Below, in pieces: positions 1 to 13,774 of a stretch of 64,000 nt of DNA; the first letter of the stretch is position 1; each line of letters starts with the position of its first letter. Location: NCBI GenBank assembly GCA_009617715.1, contig VTFK01000194.1:124001-188000 (forward strand), read 5' to 3'. A model generated the notes under the pieces. It made no database searches. It was not told where the DNA came from and worked only from the letters and a program-made list of their open reading frames with translations. The stretch comes from Plectrocnemia conspersa. Its lineage: Eukaryota > Arthropoda > Insecta > Trichoptera > Polycentropodidae. The position numbers were made by a program, and so were the translations under genes.

Positions 1-2095
1 AATTGATGTTATAAATTGTACGATAATATGTCATTTTTTGCAAAATACGAAAGAAAATATAACGCGATGGAAAATGACCGTTAACAAAATATGCGTTTTA
101 TATTTTATTTAGAATTATAATAATATCTCATATTATAATTTTAAATAAGTTATTAATATTATAATTAGGTACGCGTATATTTTAATAAATATCTTAACAT
201 TTTTTGCGTTCGTTTATATTTTAATTATCAACTATAAGAAAAAATATATGTTTACATATTGACTTGTTTTGGTTAAAAAACATTTTTTTCTGTAACGAAA
301 TACATAAAAATGTTACGTTAATTATAAAAATGTTTTTTTAATTTTTTACCCATAAACTATAATTTCTTATTTTTCATACAAAAAATAATAAACATGTATT
401 GAAAAAATGAAAATGCTGACTTATAAAAATATATAGACGTAAAACAAGAATTTAAAAATTGAAAGCATCTCTTTCAATTTTAATATAAACATTGTAAACA
501 TACTTGTTAATACATTGTTTAAATACGATTTCACATATCGCAGCGTAGCATGTAATTTATTGCATGGTTAATTTTAACCACGCCGTTAAGCGATTACCGC
601 GTTCGTCGTTTGTCAAACTCTTGACAAATGACAACCGATATTTTGCCACATATGCATGTTCAATAATAACATCGTAATAAGTATATAGTGTGTTACTTTT
701 TGCGACAATAGACATTATGTTATGTGTATATAAATAATAATCGTTAAAGTAAACGAGTGCGTCGAAAGGCTGTCGCACACGTTTCGCTTATGAAAAAATA
801 CAATAACAATAACGTATATATTTTAACAAAAATCGTTCGACCTGTGAATGGAGTCGGCATGGGGCCGGGGAACGAAACTGTTGGCGACAGCTGCAAACAT
901 CCACGCACACGATAATTCGTGGGGCAATTTGTGGATGTGAATTCGCTTGACGATACGCCATTATGCCGGTGCGACAATCGAAATCGACGTCACCTGCAAC
1001 AATCAACGATCGTTCGTTGAATACAGTCTTGCGAATAATATAATGTATAAATAATATGTGTCGGATTGTGTACATTGTATAATATGTATGAGTAAAAGTT
1101 AGTTGTGTTTTGTAAGTTCATACAAATGGCTCATTTTTCGCATGATAGAAAGTTAATGATATCATATTATATTTGAACATGTTTAAAATGAGTATGACGC
1201 ATTTAAAATATTTTTTTAATAGTATAAAATATATTTTAGAGCTTTTGTAATTTTAAAAAACAGCATCATTAGTGTTACTCCACACCGAGCAAGAATGTGT
1301 TAAAATGGGTCTAATTACTTGTTTATAGATTAAAAATTTTTTTTTTATAGTTAGCGTGCTCTTTTTATTAAATGTTCTATAAAATGGCAGCAAGCCCTTT
1401 AGAACGAAGTTTTAAACTAAGCCTAGGTATAAGCCCAGGTATTATCAAAAAGATACGGAATAAAAAATACTTTGAAAACATAGTAATACAATATATTATA
1501 TTTAAAACAATAATTATTTCATAAGTAACACAGTACGTATATACAAAATAATATTAAAATGTTTAGAAAATGTAATATAAAGTTTTATTTCATTATTTAT
1601 TAAAGTAGATAAAATAGCTAGAATAATACATATATGTATGTATATATTCCAAGAGGTTCAATTCCTAGTTCGGTAGTAAAATCGTGAGAAAAAACTACCG
1701 TATTACTTAGGTATGTACATATATTCATGTATATATGTAAAATAACACACTTTTATTTTTGCATACATACATATAACTAGTTATTAAATATCTAAGACTT
1801 AAACATATCTATAATCAAGTAAAATTCCATAAAAATAGCTCATACAAAAAAAACATTTTTTTTCACCGTAATTATAACCTTAAGTAAAAAATTTAATCTC
1901 TCTATAATTAAATAAATATGTATAATGATTGATACAGCATAATTGGTAATAAAAAATACTATTAAAAATGATTAACATGTATTTTTCAAAAGCAAAATTA
2001 TCTTTTCGCGTTTTGAGGATGAAGGAGTATGACTTTTCAGTCAAAATATACGTTGGAAAATCTGGTAACTGTTTATTTAATTTTAGTACAATTTA
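1..2095. other. AT-rich noncoding DNA
   Basis: Long A/T runs and short chance frames with no recognisable protein, repeat family or RNA. A more G+C-rich island at about 540-1075 is listed separately. Confidence 0.6.
540..1075. other. G+C-richer island, possible regulatory DNA
   Basis: Composition is clearly richer in G+C and CpG than the flanks, particularly 840-1020. Three overlapping minus-strand frames of 73-95 codons cross it, but none resembles a known protein and they overlap in different frames, so coding is unlikely. It matches no repeat seen elsewhere in the window. A conserved noncoding element or promoter-proximal region is the simplest guess. Confidence 0.25.
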
Positions 2096-2099
2096 ATAA

Positions 2100-2320
2100 C
2101 GTAGAGAAATAGTGTCGAGTTGTATTCGTTTGTATTGTTTGTCTGTTCGATTATCACGTCTTAAATCGTGATAATCGTCTTTCTTCTCAAATCGATCAAT
2201 GGTTTGGCGATGTGACAAGGTGTCAGATCTTTTATACTTTTGATTCCAAACAGCTCTGGCGAATCATATACGCAGATGTTGGTTGATCAATTGCATCACT
2301 TGATTATTCAGCCAACGAAA
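2100..2320 (+). repeat. dispersed repeat family A, copy 1
   Basis: The segment shares ordered blocks with 5458-5665 and 44326-44593: TTTTATA, then a C/TAGCTCTGGCGAATC-type block (AGACAGCTTTGGCGAGTC at 5.57 kb), then ATCAATTGCATCACTTGAT (CCAATTGCATCGCTTCTTTG at 5.62 kb). It is diverged. The element type is unknown; a solo LTR or a non-autonomous transposon fits the length and lack of coding sequence. Confidence 0.5.
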
Positions 2321-2934
2321 TATGTTCACGAAATGCAAGGGTTAGATGACAATATTGGTTTTAAATAGATGCATTGTCTATTACGCATCTTTTACGCACA
2401 AAATGGTAGTTTTTTTTTTGTTTTAGGCGGTCTGTGAAATCACGCAATAGTCATATTGATTATTATTTTATAGTTACTAAGGCCTTCTGTCAATACGAGT
2501 TGCTATTTCCTTTTCATAATATTTGAAATTGTCGTTACGGTGCAGCTGGTTGGATCTCCCACATGTTGTTTAAAGAAATGGTTAGTAGCTTAAATCATTA
2601 AAGAATCATGTTTATATGTACATATATGGATAGATATAATTTGCCCGAAAGTTAGTATTATCAAAAAAATGCTATACTTTAGTTTTATTAAAACGTAAAA
2701 TATTTTTTTACAAATATCAAATATAATCGTTCAAATAATATTTTTAATTTATCTATGTAATGAACAAAAAATGCTTAGCAAATTTACTGACCATTTTTTT
2801 TTCTATGTAGTAGGCGATTTACCATGTAACATAAACAGAGCGGATTTTATAATATGAAACCATGGATTTCTGCCATTTTTAAATATTTATTTTTAGAGAC
2901 TACTTATGACAATTTTTTTGACAAAGCTGTCACA
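2321..2934. other. AT-rich noncoding DNA
   Basis: Nothing recognised beyond homopolymer-rich AT sequence. Confidence 0.6.
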
Positions 2935-3250
2935 AACCAGTATTATTAAAGATGGAACACTTGGTTACAAAAAGCAAAGACGCGGTAAGAGACACCAGAG
3001 ACATCACGACGAATGCTTCATTGACATTACAGCCGACAATAATACAACTTGACACGCCAACGAAGGCTAAGAGGGAGACACGCGGTGAGACATAGAAAAC
3101 GAGCGAGGAGAGACGCCACGGTGTCACAGCAACAGAGACGAATCAGTACACTGCATGGATTCGATAGCTCCCATCTGCTCCATAAAATCACAGCCGACAA
3201 TAATACAACTCAGCACGCTTTCAAAGATTATCTGACTTTCAAACGCTAGA
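2935..3250 (-). repeat. dispersed repeat family A, copy 2, with an internal tandem duplication
   Basis: In reverse orientation this matches 44380-44420 over the block around CTTCGTTGG / GTGTCAAGTTG / ATTGTCGGCTGT. The 20-mer ACAGCCGACAATAATACAAC occurs twice, at 3029 and 3190, so part of the repeat is duplicated with a spacing of 161 bp. The stretch between (CACGGTGTCACAGC to GCATGGATTC) matches the 5.50 kb copy in reverse. Open frames on both strands here (65-66 codons) are side effects of the higher G+C and show no protein similarity. Confidence 0.6.
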
Positions 3251-5457
3251 ATTTTTACTTGGCATCTGAATTTATTTATGTGGTAATTTATATACGCTTA
3301 TGATATAACATCTTACCAGATTTTAAGTATTAAAAGTCACACTTTTTCGGATTCAAAGCGCGTTACAATCCCAATTACCTTCCACTTTCATTCCGACTTG
3401 GAAATCGCCAGATCGCCATCAGTGGTGCTCACCCTAAATCAATACAGTTGACTAGACTCGACTAGAGAAAATTGGCCTTTCTACTTCGATCGTCAGATTT
3501 GGTATAGTCACTCTGATTCACCAAAGATTAATTTTAGCTTTTTAACGATTCTTCACGTATATATGTATTATATATATATGCTGCCGAAATATATATTTTT
3601 ATAACGTATATATAATTTATATATTTTTTAATTTGAACTCGGATAAACACCAATCATTGGTAAAGCACAATTATGTTTAACATATTTGCCTTGATACTAC
3701 ATGTTAAAATATTTATTAAATCATACATCTTTAATACATAAATTCGGTATATTTATACCTGCTATCTACCAACAAATAATATACAAGCGGGATGTGATGA
3801 ATCTCACTAAACAAAGGCATTGATGTTTTACGTTTGCGTTATGTGTCAATGCGGCGACGCACCTTTATATTAAAACAACTAGTGAATATAATGGTTCAAT
3901 TAGTTATGCATCTATACCATTTATTGTGGGGTGGGGCAAGGTTTGTCAAAAATATAAATATCAGTATTATCAATGTACTGACTGGCATAGGTACAAAAGT
4001 GCGTGCCAGACTATCGATCCACCAGTGTATTAAATAGACACGGTTGGTCCGTAATGAAGTCTCTTTGTTCCCTTTGTGACTAAATACACACGCACACATC
4101 AAGACACGCATAGGTGTTTAGCCATCGTGTGTATAAATTTGTGATTGGTATTGCGCATTTTTCCCTTTTCCTCTCTTTGAACATTTTAAATAATGTGTGA
4201 TCTAGAAGAAAAGAGAAATAATGACATTTATGGCACCTGAGATAACGACATTTAGACTGTAAAGCAACATGACAGTCGGATATGTTTCATTTTGTGCGTA
4301 AAAATAATATTTATTAAGAGTAAAAAAAATACATAAAAAATATATTGCGCAAAGTTATGATAGCGATTGTAATAAAATATGAACGAGTGGTATCACATAC
4401 TTTTGTAATAAACGAATATGAAAAAAGTATAATAACCTTCAGATATTTTGTGGTTCGTTACGTTTGTAGAGTTATTTATTAATAATTGTGTCCCGAAGGA
4501 TGTTCTACGAGCACGTTTAGGCTTTTAAATAGCAATTTGTTATTAAAAATTCCTTCACAGGTTATGAAGAAATGTTAAAAAATACAAATGTCGTTTCATT
4601 AAATATAATACATACATATGTATGTTTGAGATATGTTTATTACATTCTATTAATTTTTCTGCTATTTAAATTAGTACACCCAGACAGAATTACTGTCGAC
4701 TATGAAAATCATTAATTTATGATAGTTCACCCCTATGTAATATATATATAAATATAATTAAAAAATAAAGCCTTGTGAGGTTATTAAATAATTGTATTCT
4801 TATTGGATTAGGGTATCAAAACTTAAATTTATTTAGCGTTCGTAAACATTTTATCAAATCTTATCTTAAAAACTTTGAGCTAGCGATAGGCAATAGATGT
4901 GTGCTTATTTAGAAAACCTTGAATAATATGGGTATCAGTACAGTAAATAAAGTTTCTACAGTTTGATTAAGCTCTTGATAATATGCACGAAATGAACATG
5001 TTTCGTATAAGCTCTACAGGTGGTACATGATTTTTTGAAACAAAGGTACTTCAACTTCTAAAAAAAACAATTAATAGAATAGTCGTATAGTCCTTTTATT
5101 AAGAAGGTGATAATCACATATTTTGAGATTGTAAAGAGATAATTCTTGTTGATTATCTTCGAAATGAGTTTACAATAAACGTCAAATACTATGATTTTTT
5201 GAAATGAAAGCTTTTGATAGTTAACAGCAGCATAATAATGGTAGACCGCAAATCGCTTATCAAAATCAATTTTAGCAGATATGTGAATAGATTTACTACC
5301 ACATTTAATTTAAAGCATAGATGACACATTTTATTTTTTAATTATTGTTTATACGATATAGTATTGATTTATACATTTTTTAATTACTCATTTAAGTCAA
5401 AGGACGCAAACTTATGTTCAATACTATAGAATAAACAACTCAAAAGTAAAGCAAAAA
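3251..5457. other. AT-rich noncoding DNA
   Basis: No gene or repeat family recognised. A G+C-richer island at about 3780-4115 is listed separately; the rest is plain AT-rich sequence with short TATATA runs (3560-3625, 4738-4755). Confidence 0.55.
3780..4115. other. G+C-richer island, possible regulatory DNA
   Basis: A unique segment open on both strands (67 and 71 codons) without similarity to any protein family I know. The hydrophobic minus-strand frame is what translated T-rich DNA usually gives. Candidate noncoding conserved element only. Confidence 0.2.
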
Positions 5458-5665
5458 TTAAATATACATATCTTGTGGACCATTGATACTGTGGCGAATG
5501 CAGTGACTCCGTGGCGTCTCTCGTGGTACGTTTCTATGTGACCAACTGTCACGTGTTTTATAATGCTGGTTCGAGACAGCTTTGGCGAGTCGTAGATGAG
5601 GATGTTTGCAGGCCAATTGCATCGCTTCTTTGATACGCATTAAAACATAGACGGTCCAGGTGGTC
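5458..5665 (+). repeat. dispersed repeat family A, copy 3
   Basis: Contains in order GTGGCGTCTCTCGTGG (shared with the 3.1 kb copy in reverse), TGTCACGTGTTTTATA and GACAGCTTTGGCGAGTCGTA (shared with 44.53-44.58 kb), and CCAATTGCATCGCTTCTTTG (shared with 2.29 kb). It links the copies that hold only one half of the family. Confidence 0.55.
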
Positions 5666-6940
5666 ACTCCGGCGATTAGTAACATAAAGTTATAATAACA
5701 ATAATATTGTGCGCAGTTGTTAAGCGCGTATATTATACAAACAAAAAGTATTTTTAAATTTAGCTATGAGTGATATGCTATTAGGTAGATATTTTTTCCA
5801 ATGTTGTGAAAAATACTGTGTGGCCTTACTTTCGAGACGTGCTTTCGTTTGTTCGAAATAATAATTAAAATGAGCTCAAAATGTATAGATGATTAAAACC
5901 CTCACAATAAAAACCTCCCAAACCTTCCAAAGCTATTGATTTTTTTTAATTGTCTTAAGCTAAGCATTGCTCCAAAATAATTGAGATAATTATTCGTAAA
6001 CATAAAAAGATGTCATATTATACCATGAAAAAAACTGACCACACACCGCAGAAACAACGATAGAAAAGAGAGCTAGGCTAACAAATCTTTATGTATGTAT
6101 ATATCAAGTTCTTGAATAAAAAAAGCATACGGCTCAAGTGATATGTTATGATTAATATATAAATATAAATTATATTGGAGGTTCTTATATTTTAACAAGC
6201 TAATAAGTAATATTTTCGTATGTACGTATGTATTTTAAGATGTAGTAAGTCATGTTAATTAATTAATAAATGTGTCATGGTTATAAATAAAACGATAAAA
6301 ATAAGATTTTTCGCCCAAACGACCATTTATTTTTTACAAAGTAATAAACGACAAACATATTACATATTAAACCCAGTGATTCACAAACGCGTGTATCAGT
6401 TTTAAGGCAATTAACATTCCATACAACAGTAATTTTAATTTGACAAATAATTTATGTTTATACTTTCTTTCAAGATTCTATAATTTAGTAAATATAATAC
6501 AGTAAAAGATTAATCAGTTGTTGTGTTATTTTTGTTTGTCTTGATGGTTTCTAGTTAAACTATTACGAAAATGATTTTTAACTAATTATGTTAAACCAAT
6601 ATGCCTTAAATTTACAGAAAATAGTAATGCAAATGAACTTATGTATTTTAATAATGTTGTAATTTATTTTAAATCTTAAATACAGTTTATTGATATTTTA
6701 AATTTAATTCATTGAAGTACTAAATATTTAATTGTTGACTAATTAATATTATTGAACTAACAACTTTTAGACCTATAAAAAGGGACATTTACTATTGTAT
6801 TGTGCGTGGTCATTACACATTTTTTTTGCCTTGTAATTAATCATGAATTAATCTAATCACTGTAATTTATCAAGTTTTAATGATAAAAATATTTATTTTA
6901 TAGTAAAAATAAATATTGTTTCACCTACAGTCAAAATAAA

Positions 6941-6976
6941 ATAATCAGCAGTAAATTTTCATTTACTGCTGATTAT
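6941..6976. repeat. perfect 16-bp hairpin
   Basis: ATAATCAGCAGTAAAT and its exact reverse complement are separated by four bases (TTTC). The stem is too short for a canonical animal pre-miRNA by itself, and no longer arms are visible. A second, weaker inverted pair (AACAGT/ACTGTT) follows at about 7007-7022. Confidence 0.7.
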
Positions 6977-7479
6977 ATTATTATATTATAGTGTGTAGCT
7001 ATAAACAGTTACATACTGTTTTCATTTACTGCCGGTATCAACATTGTATATTGTTGGAAAATTTATTTTCACTGTTTTGAATGTAAATATATGTATTATA
7101 TAGAATATATTTTTATATAAAAAATTTTAATAATTAGAATTAAATCAATTCTAGTGCATTCTATACTTCACACAAGTAATAAAAATGAGGAAAAAGTTTT
7201 TGATAAAAATGTATCTTGATATATGGTATCTTGTATCTTGTATCTTTGTATCAAACTATTAGAGTGGTTTATTTATTTAATCAACGATCAAACTAAAAGC
7301 AACGCACGTCATATGACGAACAAAACGGAATTTTCCACAATAGTTTATCACCTTTGTAAACGTAGTTAATGTATTACAATTTATATAAAAAAAAATGTTC
7401 TCGTAACAATTTTTTTATATAATATAAAATAAAAATCAAATAAAGCGGTAAATAAACACTGAACAAATCGAGTTTACTT

Positions 7480-7900
7480 TTGAGCGTTACAAACTCCAGA
7501 AACGCAATTTATAAAATGCTGTCTCGCAAAAATTTTCGCTCTACAGTCGAGATTTACTCCGCTTTCCACAATTTCAACCTGTCATTCCGCATTTTAATTA
7601 TTTAAACCCGGATTCGAAATTAATGATCCGTTGCTTAATTATTAATTAAAAATATCTTTTCAATATGCAATAGTGGGAACATTGTTTTGCTTGCAGAAAA
7701 GCTCATTAAAGTCGTATTAAAACGAAGGGAAAAAACGCTGAGTTCATTTGAATGCGCATAACGAACGAGGGGGGAGTTTGATCACGAAACGATCAGAATT
7801 GAATATTTAACACCCTTAAATGTTTTTTGTGTTAATTACGAGCCACGCTGTTTTGATTTCTCATTAAAATATTCGATAATGGAATAAATTTTAATAGAAC
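7480..7900. other. island with homeodomain-like AT cores, possible enhancer
   Basis: Less T/A-monotonous than its flanks, with several TTAATTA/TAATTAA and TTTAATTATTTAA cores at 7598-7650 and CpG-bearing stretches at 7730-7800. It matches no repeat in the window and has no open frame of note. Binding-site interpretation is inference. Confidence 0.25.
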
Positions 7901-8239
7901 GTGTATATAAAAAAGGCGTAGCCTCGGACGAAGTTTGCTTAATTATAAATCAGTTTTAAGAAGGGCTTACTTTATATTTAAAAATACGTTATAGGAACGA
8001 CTGAAAATAAGATAAAGTTTAGTTTAAATGAAAAAATATTTCTTGATAAATAAGTGCAAAAAAATTAAGCAATAGGTTTTATTTAAAATATGTAAATATA
8101 TCTACAGATAATTTATTAAATATACATTTTTTTTATTTGATCATTCTGAATACATTAGCTATACATATGAAAGATAAATCTAATCGGAATTAATTAATTT
8201 ACACTGCATATGTTTAAGTTTTCCTTTAATATGAGCTTT

Positions 8240-8420
8240 TCTAAAAGTCACGAGACCCGGAAGCTCGAGTGGAACTTTACGTGAAACATAGGAAAATCCA
8301 TATTTCCATGCCGTGACTCATTTCCTACTTCCGTGAACAATAGTCATTGCGGCTCCCCCGCGTGCTGCCTTCGTGACTAATTTATTGGGATGGATCTCCT
8401 TCCAAATCCCATGCTAATTC
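8240..8420. other. G+C-richer island, possible conserved noncoding DNA
   Basis: An abrupt G+C-rich segment containing CGAGACCCGGAAGCTCGAG and CGGCTCCCCCGCGTGCTG, unique within the window and not coding in any frame of useful length. Confidence 0.25.
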
Positions 8421-8585
8421 AAACCTAAATTCATAAACCTTGTCCTAGTACTTTAGTGAAAGCTTAGAGAAAGACAAGCTCATTGTCTTTCGCAAATGTT
8501 TTATTTTATCAATTATTCAAATATCAATGAGCAATATTCTGATGTATAAATACTAAAAATTAAAAAAAAGGCTGACGGTCTAAAT

Positions 8586-8833
8586 CAGGGGTCACCAACC
8601 CAAACGATCTTGGAAATGCATCATAGCTCCGCGGGCCATATATAAAAGTATATATCCCCATTTTAAATTTAGATACATTATACACATCTTTGGAGTGAAA
8701 AATTGTCTATAGTGTATTGGCGATTATAAAATAAATGTATTTTTTAAAAGTGTGATGTATCTCGCGAGCCGGAAAAACGTTCAAGGCGGGCCGGGCCGCA
8801 TGCGGCACGCGGGCCGCGGGTTGGCCACCCCAG
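8586..8833. mobile_element. non-autonomous hAT element (MITE), 248 bp
   Basis: The element begins CAGGGGTCACCAACC and ends GGTTGGCCACCCCAG, giving terminal inverted repeats of about 15 bp. It is flanked by near-identical 8-bp target duplications, GTCTAAAT (8578-8585) and ATCTAAAT (8834-8841), the size diagnostic of hAT transposition. The right end is strikingly G+C-rich (GGGCCGCATGCGGC, GCGGGCCGCGGG), as seen in hAT-type MITEs of many animals. There is no coding capacity, so it would have been moved by a transposase elsewhere. It is probably old, with one mismatch in the target duplication and a few in the termini. Confidence 0.92.
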
Positions 8834-8841
8834 ATCTAAAT

Positions 8842-11800
8842 TTAAAAATGTATAAAAAAAAGTTTTCTATACAAATATAACTAACAATGATACTAGAGTG
8901 GATTAAAAAAAATTACTAACCTATCAGCTGTTGTAATTTATTTTATAGATCAATGATTCTCAATCAAAAGTACGTATATATAAGATATATACATTGTGAA
9001 ACTATGAAAGTCAGTAAGTAAATAATTTTATCGTATTTTTTATTTTTTATTACAAATTTGCCATTATTATTATTATTTAGTATTAATAATAAATTATGTA
9101 TTCTATGGAGTTATTTAATATAAAATACATCAATATACTGTAGAGCCAAATTATCACTACAGTTAATTTCAGAAAGTGCATTAGTTAATAATTTTACTTT
9201 GAATTTTTTTTAATGATATTACATATAATTGTAATAAAAATAATATACTGAATAGGCTCTATGTAATTATGAATTTCAAAGTAGAAAAAAAAATTCTAGC
9301 ATATATATTGATACTGTATTACACTTTTTGCTCCACAAAAATATCTTTATTATTATTTTTCTATGCATATTTTCGATTTAAATAATTACCCATTGAGCCA
9401 AAATATTCTCATGTACTATGCTTTTATCTTTTTAGGGTCATCGACCTCCTGGTGACTTCACAAAAAATCGGGTGAATTTAACAAGTGACAACAACGAAAA
9501 AATGCGTTAAAGATTTTTTGGGGGAATCACAAGGGGGACCGGTTAACCCCTATAAGGTAATTTTTGGAACCTTGCAAGAAAGAGGCGTTGAACTAAACAA
9601 TAAAACTAGTACCTAAATATTTATGCATCAAGAAATGCGTGTGAGAATATTGCTTTAAACGGTTTTTGTGGCATTACTTTTTTTTAATCTAATCGTTATA
9701 AAAGGTTTATGTGAAATATGTTAAACATATACGAAAACAGATTCATCAACTTGTCATACATTTTAAATATAATAACGGTGTATATAACAATGTTTTACCA
9801 CCGTAATGGATTAATTTATAAGATTGTAAATAATGATCGTAAAATATTAAATTTTATGATATTAATATCATGCTTTTTTTTTTTTTTTTAAATTTAATTA
9901 AAATCTTATGAAATTAAAATATTTTGAGAAATTCTAATTTATTTTATTGAAGCAATAGGACTAAATCGTTACCATAAAAGTATTAAATATAAATTTCAAT
10001 AATATCTATAGTAGGACACAGTAACACGTATATATATATAAATTTAATATAATTTTGATAAGCTTTTAGTTTTATCTGACCAAATATTTTAAATAAAACA
10101 TGAACGCTAACATACCTATAAATGATTTATTTATTATTGTACATTTAAGGATCAGATTACTTTCCTTTAATAATGTGATAAAATTAGATGAAAGTAATTA
10201 AATAATAGCCGATTTTGATAAATGGCCTCGAATAGATTGTCAGTTAATTCAATTCGGTAAAAACGTTGTAAACGGCTTACAATAGGGGTCGAAATTCATT
10301 CTGGCCTTTGTACGAAAAACGGGTTCTTTATGTGCGGGCAACTTGTTGAAAATGTCAAAATGGCGACGAACGGGTTGTTGAACTGATGTCTCTGATTTTT
10401 TCAATTCAAGACATCGATCGCTGTTCTGATGATTTATTAATAGAGAAAAGTACCTTTTGTAAATAACAATATATAACATTTTCCCTTGACCATTATTGAA
10501 TGTTACAGACTTATTGAATTTTGCTTCGTATTTACCTATAAAAACGGTTTTCATATCGAATATTTTTTATTTGAACATAAACGACGAAGTTCCACGAAAA
10601 GATATATTACCCAATGTAGTCTGTCAAAATTTAACAAAGTTTTTCATATTCTATAGGCAAGAATGATTTATAGTTTATGTAGCATAAGATTCAATTAATT
10701 TTAAACATATACACAGTTTTAGTTGAACTTTTTACGAGTTTCAATAAACTCGGTTTAATCTTGTAAATAAAACGACTTGCTATTTCAAAAGTTTGGAGCA
10801 AATGAATAAATATTGCCATTAGATGTAATTATGATTCTTTGATCATACAAAATGTATTCAATACATATCAACTAAAAACATTTTTTAGTATTGGGTATTA
10901 AAAATTGTGGATTTTTCTTAGTAAGACTTTATGGCAAACTTATCTTTAAAATAATATAAATTACCCCTAACGATTTATATGATATATGACGTGATTGAAT
11001 TTTTTTAAATTAAAATACAATCTGTCTATTAGGACATATTTCCTTATTTATCCATTTTCTCACATTGGAAGTCTCCCACTGGAAGCTTCCTTTAAATAAA
11101 TTACCATAAAATTAAGGTGTGTTTATTTGAGTTAAATTATAGTTTTATCTTTATATAATAAATTATTCTATTATAGGTTAGATTGTAGTACCAATCTTAA
11201 CGTCCAGAAAATATCGCGTAAATCGAGGCATAGAACGATTTGTAATAATACGATCGATTAATATTCACGTGTACTTTTTAACGTTTTTTTTAAATTATAA
11301 AGTAAACAAACATAATATTCACTGAAAAAACAATTCAAATCACACTGCATGGACAGTGTGAGAGGTTCCAGATGTAGATCAAGTGTAAGAAGTGGGAGTA
11401 AGCCATTAATTAACTTATGCGTTTACATCGCCACATCTGTTTAATTTTGAGTAATTAAAAAAATGATTTTTTAACGCGTTTCATAAATGTTTATTTGTAA
11501 TTTTAAAATACGCTTTATATTTATTTATAAAAATTGTGTTATTAATAAACGAAAGTGTACTTTATAGTTCACTTTCGCTAAATAATAATAATATATAACT
11601 GACACACTTATAGAGAAACTAGTCAAGCATATATAAACAATTTCGAAGAATATCGGAAGGCTTGGAATGCTCCATTCAATGCAATTAAATGTTAAGCAAA
11701 GTAAATAAAGCTAAACTATAAGTTTATATTAATTAATTGTGATATCTTAATTGGTTTAGGTTAAGCAATTATTATTCAATCAAACGATAATATTTCCTTC

Positions 11801-13225
11801 CGAAAACGGGTCAATGCAATACCTATCGTCTCGATGTGCGGTTAAGGTGATAGTTATCTTCAATCTTACTAAGTAAATTTCTGTTTATTGTATAATTAAA
11901 CTGTGGTTAGTTTTTCAACAAATTGCTCTATTTATGAGCTTAATGGTTGAGCGGGTTTTCGATAGTTTAACCGCCAACGTATCGATCATAATTTTTACGT
12001 TGTACCTGCTGACAAAATTGATTTCAGAAATTCATTAAATGATTAGATACGTTTCCAAAAACACGCATAAAGATAAGGGTTTGATCATTATACAATTTAG
12101 CACATCGTCCCACCTATATTTATTACATTTTAACGGTTTAATATATTATCAATCGCTCTAAACGCAAATATTCTTATAATTAGATTTTCTTTAGGCTGTA
12201 TAGGACTGCTAGGCCAGATTCTCGGATGCCCAGATGAATGCTGTGATTGAATTCTACCCGGGTAACAAAAATGGGTTAATGCCCGAGCCGTACGTGTTTA
12301 TCCGGCAAGGTCCCCGAGGAGTCCATTTCCAGCCGGGGCCCCTGATTGACTATTGTCTCGAGCGGGCTCCAATTACTCTGGGGCCGTGGCGACAAAAACG
12401 GTAACCGAACACGGCCCCGCATCCGGGGCCCCCGAGATGACAATGTCCTAATTAAATCCACGATTACACAATATCCCAGCCGCGATTGTGTCGTCTTTCG
12501 TCGGAAGACGAAAGAAAAGACTTAAAATTATTAAATAGAAACACGCACTTAATGGGGCGGATTGGGCAATTAAAATTAAGATGTATTGTCTCTTTATCAT
12601 CATAAACACAAAAGGAATGGAGAAATATTTCATAAAAAAATTATTAGAAATCTCTTCTCTTCTGGCATAACACACTGTTGCTCAAAAAATTAAAAGCAAA
12701 ACAGTAATCAATGATATCATTTAAATATAAGTATTTAAACGATAATGCGTAAATGTATTTAATTGATTAACAATTATAAATATTTACTATATGACAGTGA
12801 CTTTCAAGCCTTACAAATTTTAAACATGAAAACAAGATTGATCCAGCTCAACAAGCACTGATAAAAATGTGCTTAGTAATTTCTAAATCATTATAAGGGC
12901 GTTACTAACAAAGTTGTTATCTGGTGCGGTTCATGCTAAATAATTTTGAGTGATTTTTTTATATAGAATAGACAAAGAACTTGACGTTCACTTGGAGATA
13001 TTGGTGTTTTTTCTGGGAGAATTGGGATATAGCACACGGTAAATCGGCGCAAACAATAAAATTAGTTTGAATTGCTGCGAGCAATGAAAAATGATGCGCA
13101 ATCACACAGTGGGTCGGTGCGAGCGAGTGAAAGTGGTACCACACAGTGATTTGGTGTGAGCGAAAATCACGCGGGTGAACGAGATTTCGAGAATTTGCAG
13201 TTTATTTTATTTAGCATATATATAA
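8842..13225. other. AT-rich noncoding DNA
   Basis: No gene recognised. An open frame of 101 codons on the minus strand (10249-10554) has no family resemblance. A small hairpin CGAAAGTG/CACTTTCG lies at about 11548-11578. A G+C-rich island at 12190-12520 is listed separately. Confidence 0.55.
12190..12520. other. G+C-rich island with hairpin, possible conserved noncoding DNA
   Basis: The most G+C-rich unique segment of the first 20 kb, with CCAGCCGGGGCCCCTGAT and CATCCGGGGCCCCCGAG, and TTAATTAAA-like cores adjoining. A hairpin TCTTTCGTC-GGAA-GACGAAAGA lies at 12493-12514. The minus-strand frame 12276-12461 (61 codons) shows no domain. It is not shared with the repeat families of the window. 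Confidence 0.3.
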
Positions 13226-13430
13226 TACCAAATATATATATGAAAATGTAGCTGCCATTATCAGATGGTGGAGTGGAAATAGCTTAACTTTAAAATTGGA
13301 GTCTTCGCTAGAGTGGCAGCAAAATATTTTCGGCTGTGATTTTGTGATTATGCTGGGATTGAATCTTGAGAGCATCTTTCTCCGTCTGCTTTTGTGCAGG
13401 CATACCAAGAGGGTGGGCGGGAGAGAATAG
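13226..13430 (+). repeat. dispersed repeat family A, copy 4
   Basis: Shares with 44326-44500 the order ATATATATG-AAATGTAG, GGAGTCTTCG, TTTCGGCTGTGAT, and AGCATCTTTCTCCGTCTGCTT (GCGTCTTTCTCCGTGTGCTT at 44.47 kb). The 3' half of the family is missing here. Confidence 0.55.
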
Positions 13431-13774
13431 ACTAGAGGGCTAATGATGGAGAGATGTCGAACGGAAAACCAACTATGTATTTGTTATTAATTATTTTTAA
13501 ATATTTTCAAATCAGACCAATATTTCAATATTTACATTTAATTTATAAAAATGATTTTCTAATGTCAACAAGAATTTTTTCAAAGTCAATGTACTTAGAT
13601 TGTAATTAATGCTAATTAATAATTTCTTCTTCTTCACTTTCATCCTCATTCTCATACTCTTCTGGTTGATTGATATTGGAAACATCTGCATCACTCACGG
13701 ATCATGCAAATCGTACTACTACATTTTAATGTCTTATTCATCGACATTTTCAAAGTCTTAAAGTCTTACTTATT

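Larger units (their letters stand above)
5666..8577. other. AT-rich noncoding DNA
   Basis: No gene recognised. It holds a perfect hairpin (6941-6976), a short run of GTATCTT-like repeats (7226-7257) and two G+C-richer islands listed separately. Confidence 0.55.

Noticed and set aside
1645..1675. Box B-like GGTTCAATTCC
   Set aside because: No box A at the right distance and no cloverleaf pairing.
10249..10554. 101-codon minus-strand frame
   Set aside because: No domain or family resemblance and no supporting context; length is reachable by chance in a window of this size.
13512..13700. Minus-strand frame with a highly acidic stretch (EEYENEDESEEEE), reminiscent of transposase N-termini
   Set aside because: Acidic low-complexity peptides arise easily from TTC/TTCTTC repeats; no other transposase motif lies nearby.
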